Positions 51,101 to 59,218 of a stretch of 59,218 bases of DNA are shown in pieces. The stretch's first letter is position 1. Each line of letters begins with the position of its first letter. Both the position numbers and the translations under genes were made by a program. The DNA comes from an uncultured Clostridia bacterium (GTDB taxonomy: Bacteria; Bacillota; Clostridia; Oscillospirales; Oscillospiraceae). Below the pieces are notes generated by a model. The model searched no databases. It was not told the origin of the DNA and saw nothing but the letters and a program-made list of their open reading frames with translations. Where the stretch lies: contig CAKNRQ010000008.1 in assembly GCA_930990965.1 (NCBI GenBank), forward strand, positions 1 through 59,218, written 5' to 3'.

Positions 51101-52074
51101 CGAACTGGGATGTATTCAAAGCAATCGGCGGCATATCGGACGAAGCTATAGAGGATGCAAGACTCGAATCTGCAACATCTGGCAGCAAGCGCAAAACACG
51201 CCGCCGGCGCATTATCGGCGCTGTGGCGGTCATGGCAGCCTGCACAGCACTGGTGCTGGGTATTGCCCAGCCGTGGAAGGGTATAAAGCCGGTGGCCGGC
51301 GATAACCCGGCGGTTGACACATCGGCTGCACCAGGGTCTGTGTCGCCGGACAACGGTGTGATGGTGCCGGCACCTCCTTGGGACAGTGTGTACATCTCGC
51401 CAGACCCAATGCCGGAGGCGCCGGAGCCGGGGGTTGCAGCGGATATGATGGCCTTTTTCATATACAACGGCCGCATGTATGTCCAGACCGGGCAGTACGC
51501 CGACCCTTCGTTGAGGGAAGGATATGTCTGTACGGTCAAGGGAGATATAGACGAGTGGTCCGGCGCGGACGAGTACGTCGAGGGCGCGTCCAGCATCGGC
51601 GGCGACGTGTACAGTGTCAAAGGCTACGACACCAACTTCCGTCTGTGCATGGATGGACCGGACGGGCTGATAGAGTTCTACGACTGTCTGAGCGACATGA
51701 CGCTCTACAGCGGCGCTGACCTATTTGAAACCTGTCTGCATGTCGAAAACTACGTGGGCGCGTACTACATCCTCGACGCTGACTGGGAGGAGAATATAGA
51801 TAACCGCCACGAGCTCGACCCGGAGAGCCTGGAAGCCTTTGTCTCCCTGCTCATGGTCTCGCCTATGCAGGAGTGGAGCGCGTGGAGCGAAAACGGCGAC
51901 ATTTTCGACTATGAGTACGCCGAGGTGCATCTCTACTTCGAGTTGGCAGACGGCACGACCGTTCCCGTGCGACTCTTTGAAAACGGCTGCGTCATGTACG
52001 GCGGCAGCGCAGTGAGAGTCTGCGCCTACATGCCGGGAGCCATATTCGACGAAGTGTTTGCCTCCTGCACATGA
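51097..52074 (+). CDS. Membrane protein, probable anti-sigma partner of the ECF factor
   Basis: 325 residues. A cytosolic N-terminal segment of about 38 residues opens with MTNWDVFKAIGGISDEAIEDA. A membrane helix follows (about 40-58, after a KRKTRRRR charge cluster), then a large extracellular part rich in Asp, Glu and Tyr. The small N-terminal helix-rich portion could hold the sigma factor, as in DUF-type anti-sigma proteins of clostridia. No zinc-binding HxxxCxxC motif is present. Coupled to the sigma gene by a four-base overlap. The external domain, likely the sensor, resembles nothing I can name. Confidence 0.68.
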   Translation: MTNWDVFKAIGGISDEAIEDARLESATSGSKRKTRRRRIIGAVAVMAACTALVLGIAQPWKGIKPVAGDNPAVDTSAAPGSVSPDNGVMVPAPPWDSVYISPDPMPEAPEPGVAADMMAFFIYNGRMYVQTGQYADPSLREGYVCTVKGDIDEWSGADEYVEGASSIGGDVYSVKGYDTNFRLCMDGPDGLIEFYDCLSDMTLYSGADLFETCLHVENYVGAYYILDADWEENIDNRHELDPESLEAFVSLLMVSPMQEWSAWSENGDIFDYEYAEVHLYFELADGTTVPVRLFENGCVMYGGSAVRVCAYMPGAIFDEVFASCT

Positions 52075-52137
52075 ATAAAAACGGAGCCGTCCCGGGAGAA
52101 ATTCCCCGGGGCGGCGCGCCGTTGGACGGCGGGAGCT

Positions 52138-52167
52138 TTGACTTTTGCCGAGGAGAGGTGGTATAAT
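52138..52167 (+). promoter_or_regulatory. Promoter of the flavodoxin gene
   Basis: TTGACT at 52138-52143, 18-nt spacer, TATAAT at 52162-52167. Followed by AAAGGAGGT before the ATG at 52189. Confidence 0.75.
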
Positions 52168-52188
52168 AAAAATAAAGGAGGTATCGCA

Positions 52189-52647
52189 ATGTCAACTGCG
52201 ATAGTTTATTTCACCCGCAGCGGCACAACTCGCGCTGCGGCAGAGTACATGGCCAAGAAGCTGGGCGCCGATACCTTCGAGCTTAAGCCAGCCGAGCCAT
52301 ACCCCGAGGAGTACAGGGCTGTTGTGGAGCGCGCTATGGAAGAATTGCGCGCCAAGGCCAAGCCGCCTCTGGCCGAGATGCCGGACGTCAGCGGCTATGA
52401 CACTGTCTTAGTCGGTTCACCCAACTGGTGCGGGGCTTTCGCCGCGCCTGTAGGCACCTTCCTCGCCAACGCCCCGCTTGAGGGGAAGCGTGTGGGCATA
52501 TTCTGCACCAGTGGAGGCAGCGGCCTGGCCCGCATGCCCCAAGACGCACAGAAACTCGCCAAGGGCGCGATTTTTATAGAGCCGCTCTCATTACTGAGCG
52601 CCGCCGACACTGATGCGATGGACGCCTGGATAGCTCAATTGAAGTGA
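52189..52647 (+). CDS. Flavodoxin-like protein
   Basis: 152 residues. FMN phosphate-binding loop TRSGTTRAAA at 9-18, SPNWCGAFAAPVGTFL and GIFCTSGGSG as the two flavin-flanking loops. It carries electrons or acts as a small NADPH-linked flavoprotein in the cytosol. The start at 52189 is fixed by AAAGGAGGT and by the promoter lying inside the longer frame. Confidence 0.9.
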   Translation: MSTAIVYFTRSGTTRAAAEYMAKKLGADTFELKPAEPYPEEYRAVVERAMEELRAKAKPPLAEMPDVSGYDTVLVGSPNWCGAFAAPVGTFLANAPLEGKRVGIFCTSGGSGLARMPQDAQKLAKGAIFIEPLSLLSAADTDAMDAWIAQLK

Positions 52648-52740
52648 GGAGCTGCTTGTACACAGTCCGGGCGAGACTATATATAGTGAAGCTTGAAGCT
52701 GAATCTGAGACAAAATCACCTTAAAAATCTAAATTTCCTC

Positions 52741-52769
52741 TTGCCAAACACATTGCACTGTGATATTAT
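52741..52769 (+). promoter_or_regulatory. Promoter of rplS
   Basis: TTGCCA at 52741-52746, 17-nt spacer, TATTAT at 52764-52769. The leader of about 87 nt contains small hairpins (GCGCA-G-TGCGC at about 52778-52788 and ACGG-7 nt-CCGT) and might carry L19 autoregulation, which I cannot show. Confidence 0.65.
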
Positions 52770-52862
52770 ACTTTAGCTTGCGCAGTGCGCATATTCAGGA
52801 CGGTCCGCTGCCGTGGCGAAGTCCCGCCGGTAAGAACGCCCGTATCGAAAGAGGGATACAAA

Positions 52863-53204
52863 ATGGATCTTATTCAGACCCTGACCGAAAAGTACATGAA
52901 GCCCGAGCTTCCCGAGATGAACGTCGGCGACACCGTGCGCGTCACCGTCCGCGTCAAGGAAGGCAACCGTGTCCGCAACCAGGCGTTCGACGGCACCATC
53001 ATTGCCAAGAAGCACGGCGGCATCAACGAGACCATAACCGTGCGCCGCATCAGCTACGGCGTCGGCTGCGAAAAGGTCTTCCCGGTGCACTCCCCCACGA
53101 TAGTCTCCGTTGAGACTCTTCGCCGCGGCAAAGTTCGCCGCGCCAAGCTGTATTACCTGCGCGACCGCGTGGGCAAGAAGGCCAAGGTCAAGGAGAGAAT
53201 CTAA
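52863..53204 (+). CDS. rplS: 50S ribosomal protein L19
   Basis: 113 residues, typical length. Signatures [39 protein letters not shown] (quoted in part: [15 protein letters not shown]) and [16 protein letters not shown]. It sits at the 30S-50S interface. GAGGG precedes the ATG. The cluster rplS-lepB-rbgA-rnhB-yraN is the usual Firmicute order. Confidence 0.97.
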   Translation: MDLIQTLTEKYMKPELPEMNVGDTVRVTVRVKEGNRVRNQAFDGTIIAKKHGGINETITVRRISYGVGCEKVFPVHSPTIVSVETLRRGKVRRAKLYYLRDRVGKKAKVKERI

Positions 53205-53218
53205 CGCAAAGGCTCGCA

Positions 53219-53248
53219 AAGCCCGCCGCACAAGCGGCGGGTTTTTGC
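53219..53248 (+). terminator. Terminator after rplS
   Basis: CCCGCCGC / GCGGCGGG stem (53222-53229, 53234-53241) with a 4-nt loop, followed by TTTTT. Confidence 0.9.
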
Positions 53249-53275
53249 GTACATATGCAGCAATTCAATTTTTTG

Positions 53276-53304
53276 TTGCCACGAGGGCGCTGTGACTGTA
53301 TAAT
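53276..53304 (+). promoter_or_regulatory. Promoter of the lepB operon
   Basis: TTGCCA at 53276-53281, 17-nt spacer, TATAAT at 53299-53304, 33 nt before the lepB ATG. Confidence 0.78.
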
Positions 53305-53337
53305 AAAAGGACAGCATTTTTCAATCGAGGTAATACG

Positions 53338-53919
53338 ATGAAGGATAATACTAAGAACACGCCCGCCAAGGCGGTGGAAGAAAACGGCGAACGCAGTGTG
53401 CGCAGGGACATTTACGACTGGATGCAGTGCATAGTCGTTGCAATCATTGCCTGCGTGCTGTTGTTCTCTTTTTTCGTGAGGCTTGTGGATGTCGTGGGCG
53501 AGAGCATGCACCCGACTCTCGAAAACGGCGACAAGATAATAGTGTCTAACCTGTTCTATGAGCCGAAGCAGGGGGATATAGTTGTGTTCCGCAAGGATGA
53601 ATACCGAGATCAGCCTCTTGTAAAACGCATCATCGCCGTGGAGGGGCAGACCGTCAGTATAGACTTCGACCTTGGCATTGTGTATGTCGATGGAGAGCCG
53701 CTTGACGAACCTTATGTTGCAGAGCCCACATATGAATCATATGACTTCGGCGGCGAGATAACTGTTGATGAGGGCTGCGTATTTGTCATGGGTGACAACC
53801 GCAACCAGTCCACGGATAGCCGCTACAGCGTGATAGGCTGCGTTGACAAGCGCTGCATCATGGGCAAAGTGTATTTCACTATCTTCCCGCTGAAGAGCTT
53901 TGGGAGCGTGTATTCTTAA
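53338..53919 (+). CDS. lepB: Signal peptidase I
   Basis: 193 residues. One N-terminal membrane helix (about 30-48), then the catalytic serine S56 in VGESMHPTL and lysine K96 in PLVKRIIAVEG, and GDNRNQSTDSR near the C-terminus. It cleaves Sec signal peptides on the outer face of the membrane. The rbgA start overlaps its stop by one base. Confidence 0.95.
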   Translation: MKDNTKNTPAKAVEENGERSVRRDIYDWMQCIVVAIIACVLLFSFFVRLVDVVGESMHPTLENGDKIIVSNLFYEPKQGDIVVFRKDEYRDQPLVKRIIAVEGQTVSIDFDLGIVYVDGEPLDEPYVAEPTYESYDFGGEITVDEGCVFVMGDNRNQSTDSRYSVIGCVDKRCIMGKVYFTIFPLKSFGSVYS

Positions 53920-54824
53920 TGGGCGAAAACGGCCTTGAAAAACTGAATATACAGTGGTTTCCTGGCCACATGACCAAGGCCGGGCGCATGATAAGCGCCA
54001 ATGTGGGCAACGTTGACGCCGTGTGCGAGATACTAGACGCGCGCATACCTATGGCAAGCCGCAACCCGGACATCGACACTCTGGCGGCCGGGAAGCCTCG
54101 CCTGGTGCTACTTAACCGCTCCGATTTGGCCGACCCCAAGGCCAGCGCGCTCTGGAAGGCGTATTTTAAGTCCTGCGGCCTGGCCGTGCTTGAGACAGAC
54201 TGCAAATCCGGCAAGGGCGTAAACGCCTTTTCCGGCGCGGTGCGCGCCCTGCTGAAGCCGCTGCTCGAGCAGCGCGCGGCCAAAGGACAGGCCACGCGCG
54301 CAGTGCGGGTCATGGTGCTCGGCATACCGAATGTCGGAAAGAGCACGTTTATCAACCGCGTGGCCGGTAAAAAAGCCGCAGCGGTCTCGGACAGGCCCGG
54401 CGTCACGCGAGGCAGGCAGTGGATAACCGTGGACAGGGGTCTTGAACTGCTCGACACCCCCGGTATACTCTGGCCGAAATTCGACTCGCAGGAGGTCGGA
54501 GAGCTTCTGGCCGTCACGGGCGCTATCAAGGACGACGTGCTCGACCGCGAGACCCTGGCGGCAAATTTCCTTGTGCGGCTTTCAAGGCTCTATCCCGAAG
54601 CGCTCAAACAGCGTTATAAGCTGGAGACCGAAGAGGGAATGGCCGGCTGGGAGATGCTCGAGCGCTGCGCCAAAAACCGCGGCTTCCTCGCAGGACGCGG
54701 AGAGTACGACACCGAGCGCATGAGTGCCGTGCTCCTCGATGAGTTCAGAGGAGGCAAGCTGGGCAGAATGACTCTCGAGCTGCCGCCGGAGCAAACTTCG
54801 TCCGGCTCGGAGGCAGAGGCATGA
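53919..54824 (+). CDS. rbgA: Ribosome biogenesis GTPase YlqF/RbgA
   Basis: 301 residues with circularly permuted GTPase motifs: G4 as NRSD (66-69) comes first, then G1 GIPNVGKST (about 135-143) and G3 DTPG (near 182). It opens with [13 protein letters not shown], the family hallmark. Needed for late 50S assembly. The arginine in NRSD replaces the common lysine of NKxD, a tolerated variant. Overlaps rnhB by four bases. Confidence 0.95.
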   Translation: MGENGLEKLNIQWFPGHMTKAGRMISANVGNVDAVCEILDARIPMASRNPDIDTLAAGKPRLVLLNRSDLADPKASALWKAYFKSCGLAVLETDCKSGKGVNAFSGAVRALLKPLLEQRAAKGQATRAVRVMVLGIPNVGKSTFINRVAGKKAAAVSDRPGVTRGRQWITVDRGLELLDTPGILWPKFDSQEVGELLAVTGAIKDDVLDRETLAANFLVRLSRLYPEALKQRYKLETEEGMAGWEMLERCAKNRGFLAGRGEYDTERMSAVLLDEFRGGKLGRMTLELPPEQTSSGSEAEA

Positions 54825-55423
54825 GCGCGCCGCTTTGGGAGATAGAGGACGCAGTGCGTGCCGAGGGCTTCCGTGCAGTGTGCGGAGTGGATGAGGCCGG
54901 GCGCGGACCTCTGGCCGGACCTGTGTGCGCCGCGGCGGTCATCCTGCCGCGGGACATAGAGATACCCGGGCTCAACGACTCCAAGAAGCTCAGCGAAAAG
55001 CGCCGCGAAGCGCTCTACGATGTGATATGTGAGCGCGCCGAGGCATATGGAATTGCCTTCGCCGGCGTCGATGAAATAGAGAGCCTGAACATACTCAACG
55101 CGACATATCTCGCCATGAACCGGGCCATTGAAGCTCTGGGTATGAAAACCGACCTCGCCCTGATTGACGGGAATAGGAACAAGGGTATACAATATCCGAG
55201 CCGCACCGTGGTACACGGCGACGCCAAGTGCGCCTCCATTGCGGCGGCCAGCATCCTCGCCAAAGTCACGAGGGACAGGTATATGCGTGCCCTCGCGGAA
55301 AAGTACCCGGGCTACGGTTTCGAAAAGCACAAGGGCTACGGCACGGCAGCGCACTACGCAGCTATACGTGAGCTGGGTGCGTGCCCTGAACACAGGCCGA
55401 GTTTCCTGAGAAAGATGCACTGA
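54821..55423 (+). CDS. rnhB: Ribonuclease HII
   Basis: 200 residues. Catalytic [11 protein letters not shown] (D24, E25), IDGNR-type aspartate in [10 protein letters not shown] and [15 protein letters not shown]. It removes ribonucleotides from DNA and RNA-DNA hybrids. Overlaps rbgA (ATGA) and yraN (one base). Confidence 0.96.
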   Translation: MSAPLWEIEDAVRAEGFRAVCGVDEAGRGPLAGPVCAAAVILPRDIEIPGLNDSKKLSEKRREALYDVICERAEAYGIAFAGVDEIESLNILNATYLAMNRAIEALGMKTDLALIDGNRNKGIQYPSRTVVHGDAKCASIAAASILAKVTRDRYMRALAEKYPGYGFEKHKGYGTAAHYAAIRELGACPEHRPSFLRKMH

Positions 55424-55809
55424 TGGACAGAAGCCAGTTGCTTGGGAGCACGGCCGAGGCCGAGTGCGCGGGATATTTGCGCGCTAAGGGCTACAAGATA
55501 ATAGCCATGAACTACTCCTGCCGTGGTGGAGAGATAGACATAATCGCTGAACAGCGCCGGAGAACGCGGGTTTTCGCGGGAACAGCGCGGGGATTCATAG
55601 TCTTTGTCGAGGTCAAAATGCGTTCGCGGCGTGATTTCGGCGAACCCCGTGAGGCCGTGACGCGCAGAAAGCAGGACCGGCTGAGGCTGGCGGCCTCAAT
55701 GTGGCTCGCGGAGCACGAGACGGATTTGCAACCGCGCTTTGACGTCATAGAGGTCCTCAACGGCGAGAGAGGGCAGGAGTTCAACCATATAGAAAATGCT
55801 TTTGAATAG
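55423..55809 (+). CDS. yraN: YraN / UPF0102 family nuclease-fold protein
   Basis: 128 residues. GSTAEAECAGYLRAKGYKI, SCRGGEIDIIA and FVEVKMRSRRDFGEP follow the endonuclease-like fold, with E and D-x-ExK-type residues (EIDII ... VEVK). An insertion (RRTRVFAGTARG) separates the two catalytic strands. Function unknown, often linked with rnhB as here. Confidence 0.92.
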   Translation: MDRSQLLGSTAEAECAGYLRAKGYKIIAMNYSCRGGEIDIIAEQRRRTRVFAGTARGFIVFVEVKMRSRRDFGEPREAVTRRKQDRLRLAASMWLAEHETDLQPRFDVIEVLNGERGQEFNHIENAFE

Positions 55810-55824
55810 GAGTGGAGAGAAAGA

Positions 55825-57306
55825 GTGAAGTACTTCAGCACCCGAGGCCTGGATGAGCGTATATCTGCTGCTCAGGCCATTATCAGAGGTCTGGCCCCGG
55901 ACGGCGGCCTGTATGTGCCTGAGAGTTTTCCGCAGATAAGCGCGCAGGAAATTGAAGACCTCTGTGCGATGAACTACCGCGCCCGCGCGGCCAGAATAAT
56001 GGCGCCGTTTCTCGACGACTTCACGAGTGAGGAGATTGGCGAGCTCTGCCGTCAGGCTTACGGGGAGAACTTTGACACGGCTGAAATAGCGCCCGTGCGC
56101 TTCATAGATGAAACCACCGGCTACCTGGAGCTCTGGCACGGCCCCACGAGCGCCTTCAAGGACATGGCGCTTCAGATGCTGCCCCGGCTGCTGACGGCTT
56201 CTCTGCGCAAACAGGGCGTCGAGCTCGGTGTCTGCATTCTCGTTGCGACCAGCGGCGACACGGGTAAGGCTGCGCTTGAAGGTTTCGCCGATGTGCCCGG
56301 CACGAAGATTATGGTCTTCTACCCGCGCGACGGCGTGAGCGACGTGCAGCGCCTGCAAATGGTCACCCAGGAGGGGCAGAACGTCATGGTCTGCGCCGTC
56401 GAGGGCAACTTTGACGACGCCCAGGCGGGCGTAAAGCGCATTTTCTCCGACAAGCCCTTTGCGGATGAGCTCAGGGAGAAGGGCTGGTTCCTTTCCTCGG
56501 CCAACTCGATCAACTGGGGACGTCTGCTGCCGCAGATTGCCTACTACTTCTCCTGCTACTGCGACTTTGTAAACGCCGGACTCATAGCTCCGGGGGAGAG
56601 CATGGACTTCTGCGTGCCCACAGGCAACTTCGGAAACATCCTGGCCGGTTGGATAGCCAAGCAGATGGGCCTACCGGTTGAGCGTTTCATCTGTGCCTCC
56701 AACGAGAACAACGTCCTCACGGACTTTATCACTACCGGCGTGTACGACAAGCGCCGCGACTTCCACCTCACGAACAGCCCGAGCATGGACATACTCGTTT
56801 CCAGCAACCTCGAAAGGCTTTTGTACTTCGTGACCGGCGACACCGAACGTGTGGCGCAGTGGATGAATGAACTCTCCACTGAGGGCCATTACGACGTGGG
56901 AGAAGAAGTGCTCGGCGCTATTACAAAAGACTTCTCGGCGGGATTCTGCACCGGCGACGGCGCGAGCGCTGAGATAGCCCGCGTCTGGGCCGAGCATGGC
57001 TACCTGATAGACACCCACACCGCTGTGGCGAGCGCAGTGCTCTCCGCTTATCGCTGCGGCACCGGGGACGAGACCCCGACGGCGGTTGTGTCCACGGCGA
57101 GCCCCTATAAATTCTGCCCGAGCGTGCTCAGCGCCCTGGGTATGAGTACGGACGAGCCGGGGCATGAGCTAATAGGCAAGCTTGAGCGCGCCACGGGCAC
57201 CAAGGCGCCCGAACCGCTTGCGCACCTGGGCGAAAAGACGGAGCGCTTTTCAGAGTGCACCGACCCGCAGAATATGCGCGGCGTGGTGGCGGCTTTTCTC
57301 GACTGA
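55825..57306 (+). CDS. thrC: Threonine synthase
   Basis: 493 residues, class II length. PLP lysine in TSAFKDMALQM (near 113), LVATSGDTGKAALEGF and FCVPTGNFGNILAGW. It converts O-phosphohomoserine to threonine, fed by the asd product made elsewhere in the window. GTG start behind GGAGTGGAGAG. It ends the rightward cluster; a hairpin at 57315-57345 without a T-tract follows. Confidence 0.95.
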   Translation: MKYFSTRGLDERISAAQAIIRGLAPDGGLYVPESFPQISAQEIEDLCAMNYRARAARIMAPFLDDFTSEEIGELCRQAYGENFDTAEIAPVRFIDETTGYLELWHGPTSAFKDMALQMLPRLLTASLRKQGVELGVCILVATSGDTGKAALEGFADVPGTKIMVFYPRDGVSDVQRLQMVTQEGQNVMVCAVEGNFDDAQAGVKRIFSDKPFADELREKGWFLSSANSINWGRLLPQIAYYFSCYCDFVNAGLIAPGESMDFCVPTGNFGNILAGWIAKQMGLPVERFICASNENNVLTDFITTGVYDKRRDFHLTNSPSMDILVSSNLERLLYFVTGDTERVAQWMNELSTEGHYDVGEEVLGAITKDFSAGFCTGDGASAEIARVWAEHGYLIDTHTAVASAVLSAYRCGTGDETPTAVVSTASPYKFCPSVLSALGMSTDEPGHELIGKLERATGTKAPEPLAHLGEKTERFSECTDPQNMRGVVAAFLD

Positions 57307-57314
57307 TATGTACA

Positions 57315-57345
57315 GGCTCCAAGCGCGTCCAAACGCGCCGGAGCC
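57315..57345. terminator. Hairpin between thrC and the convergent DUF1540 gene
   Basis: GGCTCC-AA-GCGCGT, a 4-nt loop, ACGCGC-C-GGAGCC. Stable but without a T-tract on either strand, so its role as a terminator is uncertain. Confidence 0.45.
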
Positions 57346-57368
57346 CCAGCCCGGTTGACACCGGCCTC

Positions 57369-57551
57369 TCAGAAACTGGCCTTGTCCTTAGCTTTAAAAG
57401 TGGAGCAGCAGGTTTCACCGGTGGTCTTGGCGGTGCGTCCGTCAACACGGATGTGTTCGGCGTTGCAGCCATGGCCGTTTTCGTTGTAGGCGCAGTTGGC
57501 GGCATCGCAGCCGATGGCGGTCTTTCCGCTGTGCTTTTTGTTGTCGTTCAT
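57369..57551 (-). CDS. DUF1540 family small Cys-rich protein
   Basis: 60 residues with the family pattern IGCDAANCAYNENGHGCNAEHIRV (C-x4-C-x7-C spacing) and the closing GETCCSTF. GGAGG stands 8 nt before the ATG, which supports a real gene despite its size. DUF1540 proteins are common in clostridia, bind or coordinate through their cysteines, and have no proven role. It lies convergent to thrC and divergent from the metallophosphoesterase. Confidence 0.85.
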   Translation of the reverse strand: MNDNKKHSGKTAIGCDAANCAYNENGHGCNAEHIRVDGRTAKTTGETCCSTFKAKDKASF

Positions 57552-57653
57552 GACTCAAGCCTCCAATGGTTATTGGACCTCGGGCGGCGTACGCAGTCCT
57601 TGGCCTGTCAGCTATTATCGGCCGGTAGGCATAAAAATATACGGAGGTGCGTG

Positions 57654-58343
57654 TTGGCGCTTTATGCAATTGGAGATTTGCACCTCTCGCTGGGCAGCAG
57701 CAAGCCCATGGACGTCTTCGGCGGGCCGTGGACAGGTTACGTAGACAAGCTCCGCGAGGGTTTTGCCGCTCTTGGCGAAGACGACGTCACGGTGCTGTGC
57801 GGCGATTTGTCCTGGGGTATGTCCCTCGAGTCTGCGCTGGAGGACTTCCTCTTCATAGACCGCCTGCCTGGCAAAAAGATTGTCCTCAAAGGCAATCACG
57901 ACTACTGGTGGAGCACCGCGTCGAAGGCCAGAAAGTTTTTTGAGGCGAACGGCATAACGACGATAGACATCTTGAATAACAACTGCTGCCTGTATGGCGA
58001 GACGGCGCTGTGCGGTACCAGGGGCTGGTTTTACGAGGAAGAGCGCGGCAATGCGCACGACAAAAAGATCATGCTCCGCGAGATAGGCCGGCTTGAGGCC
58101 TCGCTTAAAGCTGCCGGTGACAGGGAGAAAATAGCCTTCCTGCATTACCCTCCCAAGTACATGGGCTACGAGTGTACGGAGATACTTGAACTGCTCGAGC
58201 GCTACGGCGTCAGGGAGTGCTATTACGGGCACATACACGGAAAGGGCTGCTACGCGGCCTTCCAGGGCGAGAAAAATTCGGTGCGTTTCAAGCTCGTTTC
58301 GGCTGACCACCTGCTTTTCTCTCCGATAAAAGTCAGAGATTGA
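57654..58343 (+). CDS. Metallophosphoesterase
   Basis: 229 residues. Motifs ALYAIGDLHLS (D and H), LCGDLSWGM, LKGNHDYWW, FLHYPPKY and YYGHIHGKG form the complete calcineurin-like metal site. I choose the TTG at 57654 (giving MALYAIGDLHLS) because GGAGGT is 5 nt upstream; a GTG at 57651 is too close to it. The longer open frame reaches back across the DUF1540 gene and is not credible. Substrate unknown. Confidence 0.85.
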   Translation: MALYAIGDLHLSLGSSKPMDVFGGPWTGYVDKLREGFAALGEDDVTVLCGDLSWGMSLESALEDFLFIDRLPGKKIVLKGNHDYWWSTASKARKFFEANGITTIDILNNNCCLYGETALCGTRGWFYEEERGNAHDKKIMLREIGRLEASLKAAGDREKIAFLHYPPKYMGYECTEILELLERYGVRECYYGHIHGKGCYAAFQGEKNSVRFKLVSADHLLFSPIKVRD

Positions 58344-58353
58344 ACAATTATCA

Positions 58354-58382
58354 TTGCTTTTATTTGCGCAATCTGCTATAAT
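58354..58382 (+). promoter_or_regulatory. Promoter of tig
   Basis: TTGCTT at 58354-58359, 17-nt spacer, TATAAT at 58377-58382; the leader of about 55 nt ends in AGGAGG. Confidence 0.72.
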
Positions 58383-58443
58383 GCTTCCGCGTAAAATTAT
58401 AGGAACTAATTTCAGTGATAAATATTTAGGAGGAATCCACCCC

Positions 58444-59218
58444 ATGCTCGTCAAGAACGTAGAAAAGAAAGAAAACAACACCGCTATCTTCCAGGTCGAA
58501 GTCGATGCCGACGCTTTTGAGCAGGCTGTCAACAAGGCCTACAAGAAGCTCAAGAACCAGATATATGTCGCCGGTTTCCGCAAGGGCAAAGCTCCCCGCG
58601 TAGTTATCGAGGGCATGTACGGCGCCGACATCTTCCATGACGAGGCAGTGCAGGAGCTCGCCCCCGAGGCGTTTGACTTCGCCGTCAAGGCCGAAGAGCT
58701 CAACACTGTGGGCGCGCCCTCCATAGCCGACTACAATGTTGACGACAGCAAGGCCTGCACAATAACCTTCACCACCGACCTCTATCCCGTTGTCACTCTC
58801 GGCGAGTACAAGGGCCTCGAGGCTCCCTACAAGGAGCCGAGCGTCGCTGACGAGGAAGTTGACCGCCTGCTCGAGAGCAACCGCAAGCGCAACGCCCGTT
58901 ACGTCGATGTCGAGCGCCCCGTGCAGAAGGGCGACACCATAGTCTTCGATTTCGAGGGCTTTGTCGACGGCAAGCCCTTCGAGGGCGGCAAGGCTGAGAA
59001 CTACAGCCTCGAGATCGGCTCCGGCGAGTTCATACCCGGCTTTGAGGATCAGATGGTAGGCATGGCTCCCGAGAGCGAGGGCGAAGTCAATGTGACCTTC
59101 CCCGAGCAGTACAGCCCTGAGCTAGCCGGCAAGGACGCCACCTTCAAGGTCAAGGTTCACACTGTGCGCGAGCCGCAGCTGCCCGAGCTCGACGACGAGT
59201 TCGCCAAGGACGTCAGCG
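58444..59218 (+). CDS. tig: Trigger factor (3' end outside window)
   Basis: First 258 residues. N-terminal ribosome-binding domain with VAGFRKGKAPR (signature G-F-R-x-G-x-x-P, about 43-53), then the FKBP-type PPIase domain (about 155-240: VQKGDTIVFDFEGFVDG, FIPGFEDQMVGM) and the beginning of the C-terminal chaperone domain (LPELDDEFAKD). Ribosome-associated chaperone. AGGAGG stands 10 nt before the ATG. The frame is open to the last base. Confidence 0.95.
   Translation, partial: MLVKNVEKKENNTAIFQVEVDADAFEQAVNKAYKKLKNQIYVAGFRKGKAPRVVIEGMYGADIFHDEAVQELAPEAFDFAVKAEELNTVGAPSIADYNVDDSKACTITFTTDLYPVVTLGEYKGLEAPYKEPSVADEEVDRLLESNRKRNARYVDVERPVQKGDTIVFDFEGFVDGKPFEGGKAENYSLEIGSGEFIPGFEDQMVGMAPESEGEVNVTFPEQYSPELAGKDATFKVKVHTVREPQLPELDDEFAKDVS

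Noticed and set aside
52081-52125. GC-rich hairpin after the anti-sigma candidate as terminator
   Set aside because: Pairing around CCCGGG is possible but imperfect, and no T-tract follows.
52776-52862. Established L19 leader motif
   Set aside because: Small hairpins exist in the leader, but I cannot match them to the described autoregulatory structure from sequence alone.
57255-57653. N-terminal extension of the metallophosphoesterase by about 130 residues
   Set aside because: It crosses the DUF1540 gene antisense and the thrC end; GGAGGT just before 57654 marks the true start.
1-59218. Mobile elements, prophage, CRISPR or attachment sites
   Set aside because: No transposase, integrase, regularly spaced repeats or tRNA-adjacent direct repeats were recognised on either strand.

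Overview
The window reads as one contiguous piece of a GC-rich chromosome from an anaerobic, endospore-forming Firmicute, most likely a gut clostridium of the Oscillospiraceae type. This rests on a SpoIVFA/SpoIVFB-like pair, a SpoIID-family protein, a DUF1540 protein, rubrerythrin, the Fhs-FchA-FolD folate pathway with a formate channel, circularly permuted YlqF/RbgA, and strong AGGAGG-type ribosome binding sites. The taxon is inferred from gene content, not from a marker search. No CRISPR array, insertion sequence, prophage or rRNA was seen. One tRNA gene, tRNA-Pro(CGG), is present.

Layout. (1) 1-3690: two phosphonate-type ABC permeases (the first cut by the window edge), a signal-less 5'-nucleotidase and an inositol-monophosphatase-family enzyme. 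(2) 3806-17460: an accessory locus around a small GntR/FCD regulator. To its left, on the minus strand, lie an M14 and an S10 carboxypeptidase. To its right lie a class V PLP enzyme, RidA, an amidohydrolase, a GPH-type transporter, two more S10 carboxypeptidases, a second amidohydrolase and a frameshifted EamA transporter. (3) 17546-28921: rlmD, capA-like, rubrerythrin, a small lipoprotein, an HD protein, the lysine branch dapB-dapA-asd, a SpoIID-like protein, queA and an aldo/keto reductase. (4) 29067-42375: a GH3 glycosidase, the folate one-carbon operon fhs-fchA-folD-FNT-ADH, a ZIP transporter, a DUF3048 lipoprotein, a TIGR01440 protein, a large PPDK-N protein and secG. (5) 42439-52647: thioredoxin, a Crp/Fnr regulator, tRNA-Pro, the SpoIVF-like pair, a split radical-SAM system, a nucleoside deaminase, a degenerate EF-Tu-like G domain, a VWA protein, an ECF sigma factor with a membrane partner, and a flavodoxin. 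(6) 52741-59218: rplS, lepB, rbgA, rnhB, yraN, thrC, a DUF1540 gene, a metallophosphoesterase and the start of tig.

The best candidate for an undescribed system is the 3.8-17.4 kb locus. Six predicted cytosolic hydrolases (three S10, one M14, two metal-dependent amidohydrolases) all belong to families that cut C-terminal peptide or amide bonds. They sit with one transporter, one PLP enzyme and RidA. The two outward promoters are built identically: TTGACA, 3 nt, an 11-bp operator TGRTNNNATCA, 4 nt, TATTAT. A third copy of the operator abuts the -35 box of the regulator's own promoter. I infer an inducible pathway that imports a peptide-like or amino-acid-conjugated compound, removes C-terminal residues, and passes a released amino acid to a PLP enzyme whose reactive enamine/imine product RidA clears. 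The substrate is unknown.

Two single proteins also stand out. The protein at 48327 has the layout of an EF-Tu G domain but has lost its P-loop lysine and the switch II motif. The FolD at 33805 lacks the catalytic lysine of the cyclohydrolase step and sits directly behind a dedicated cyclohydrolase gene.
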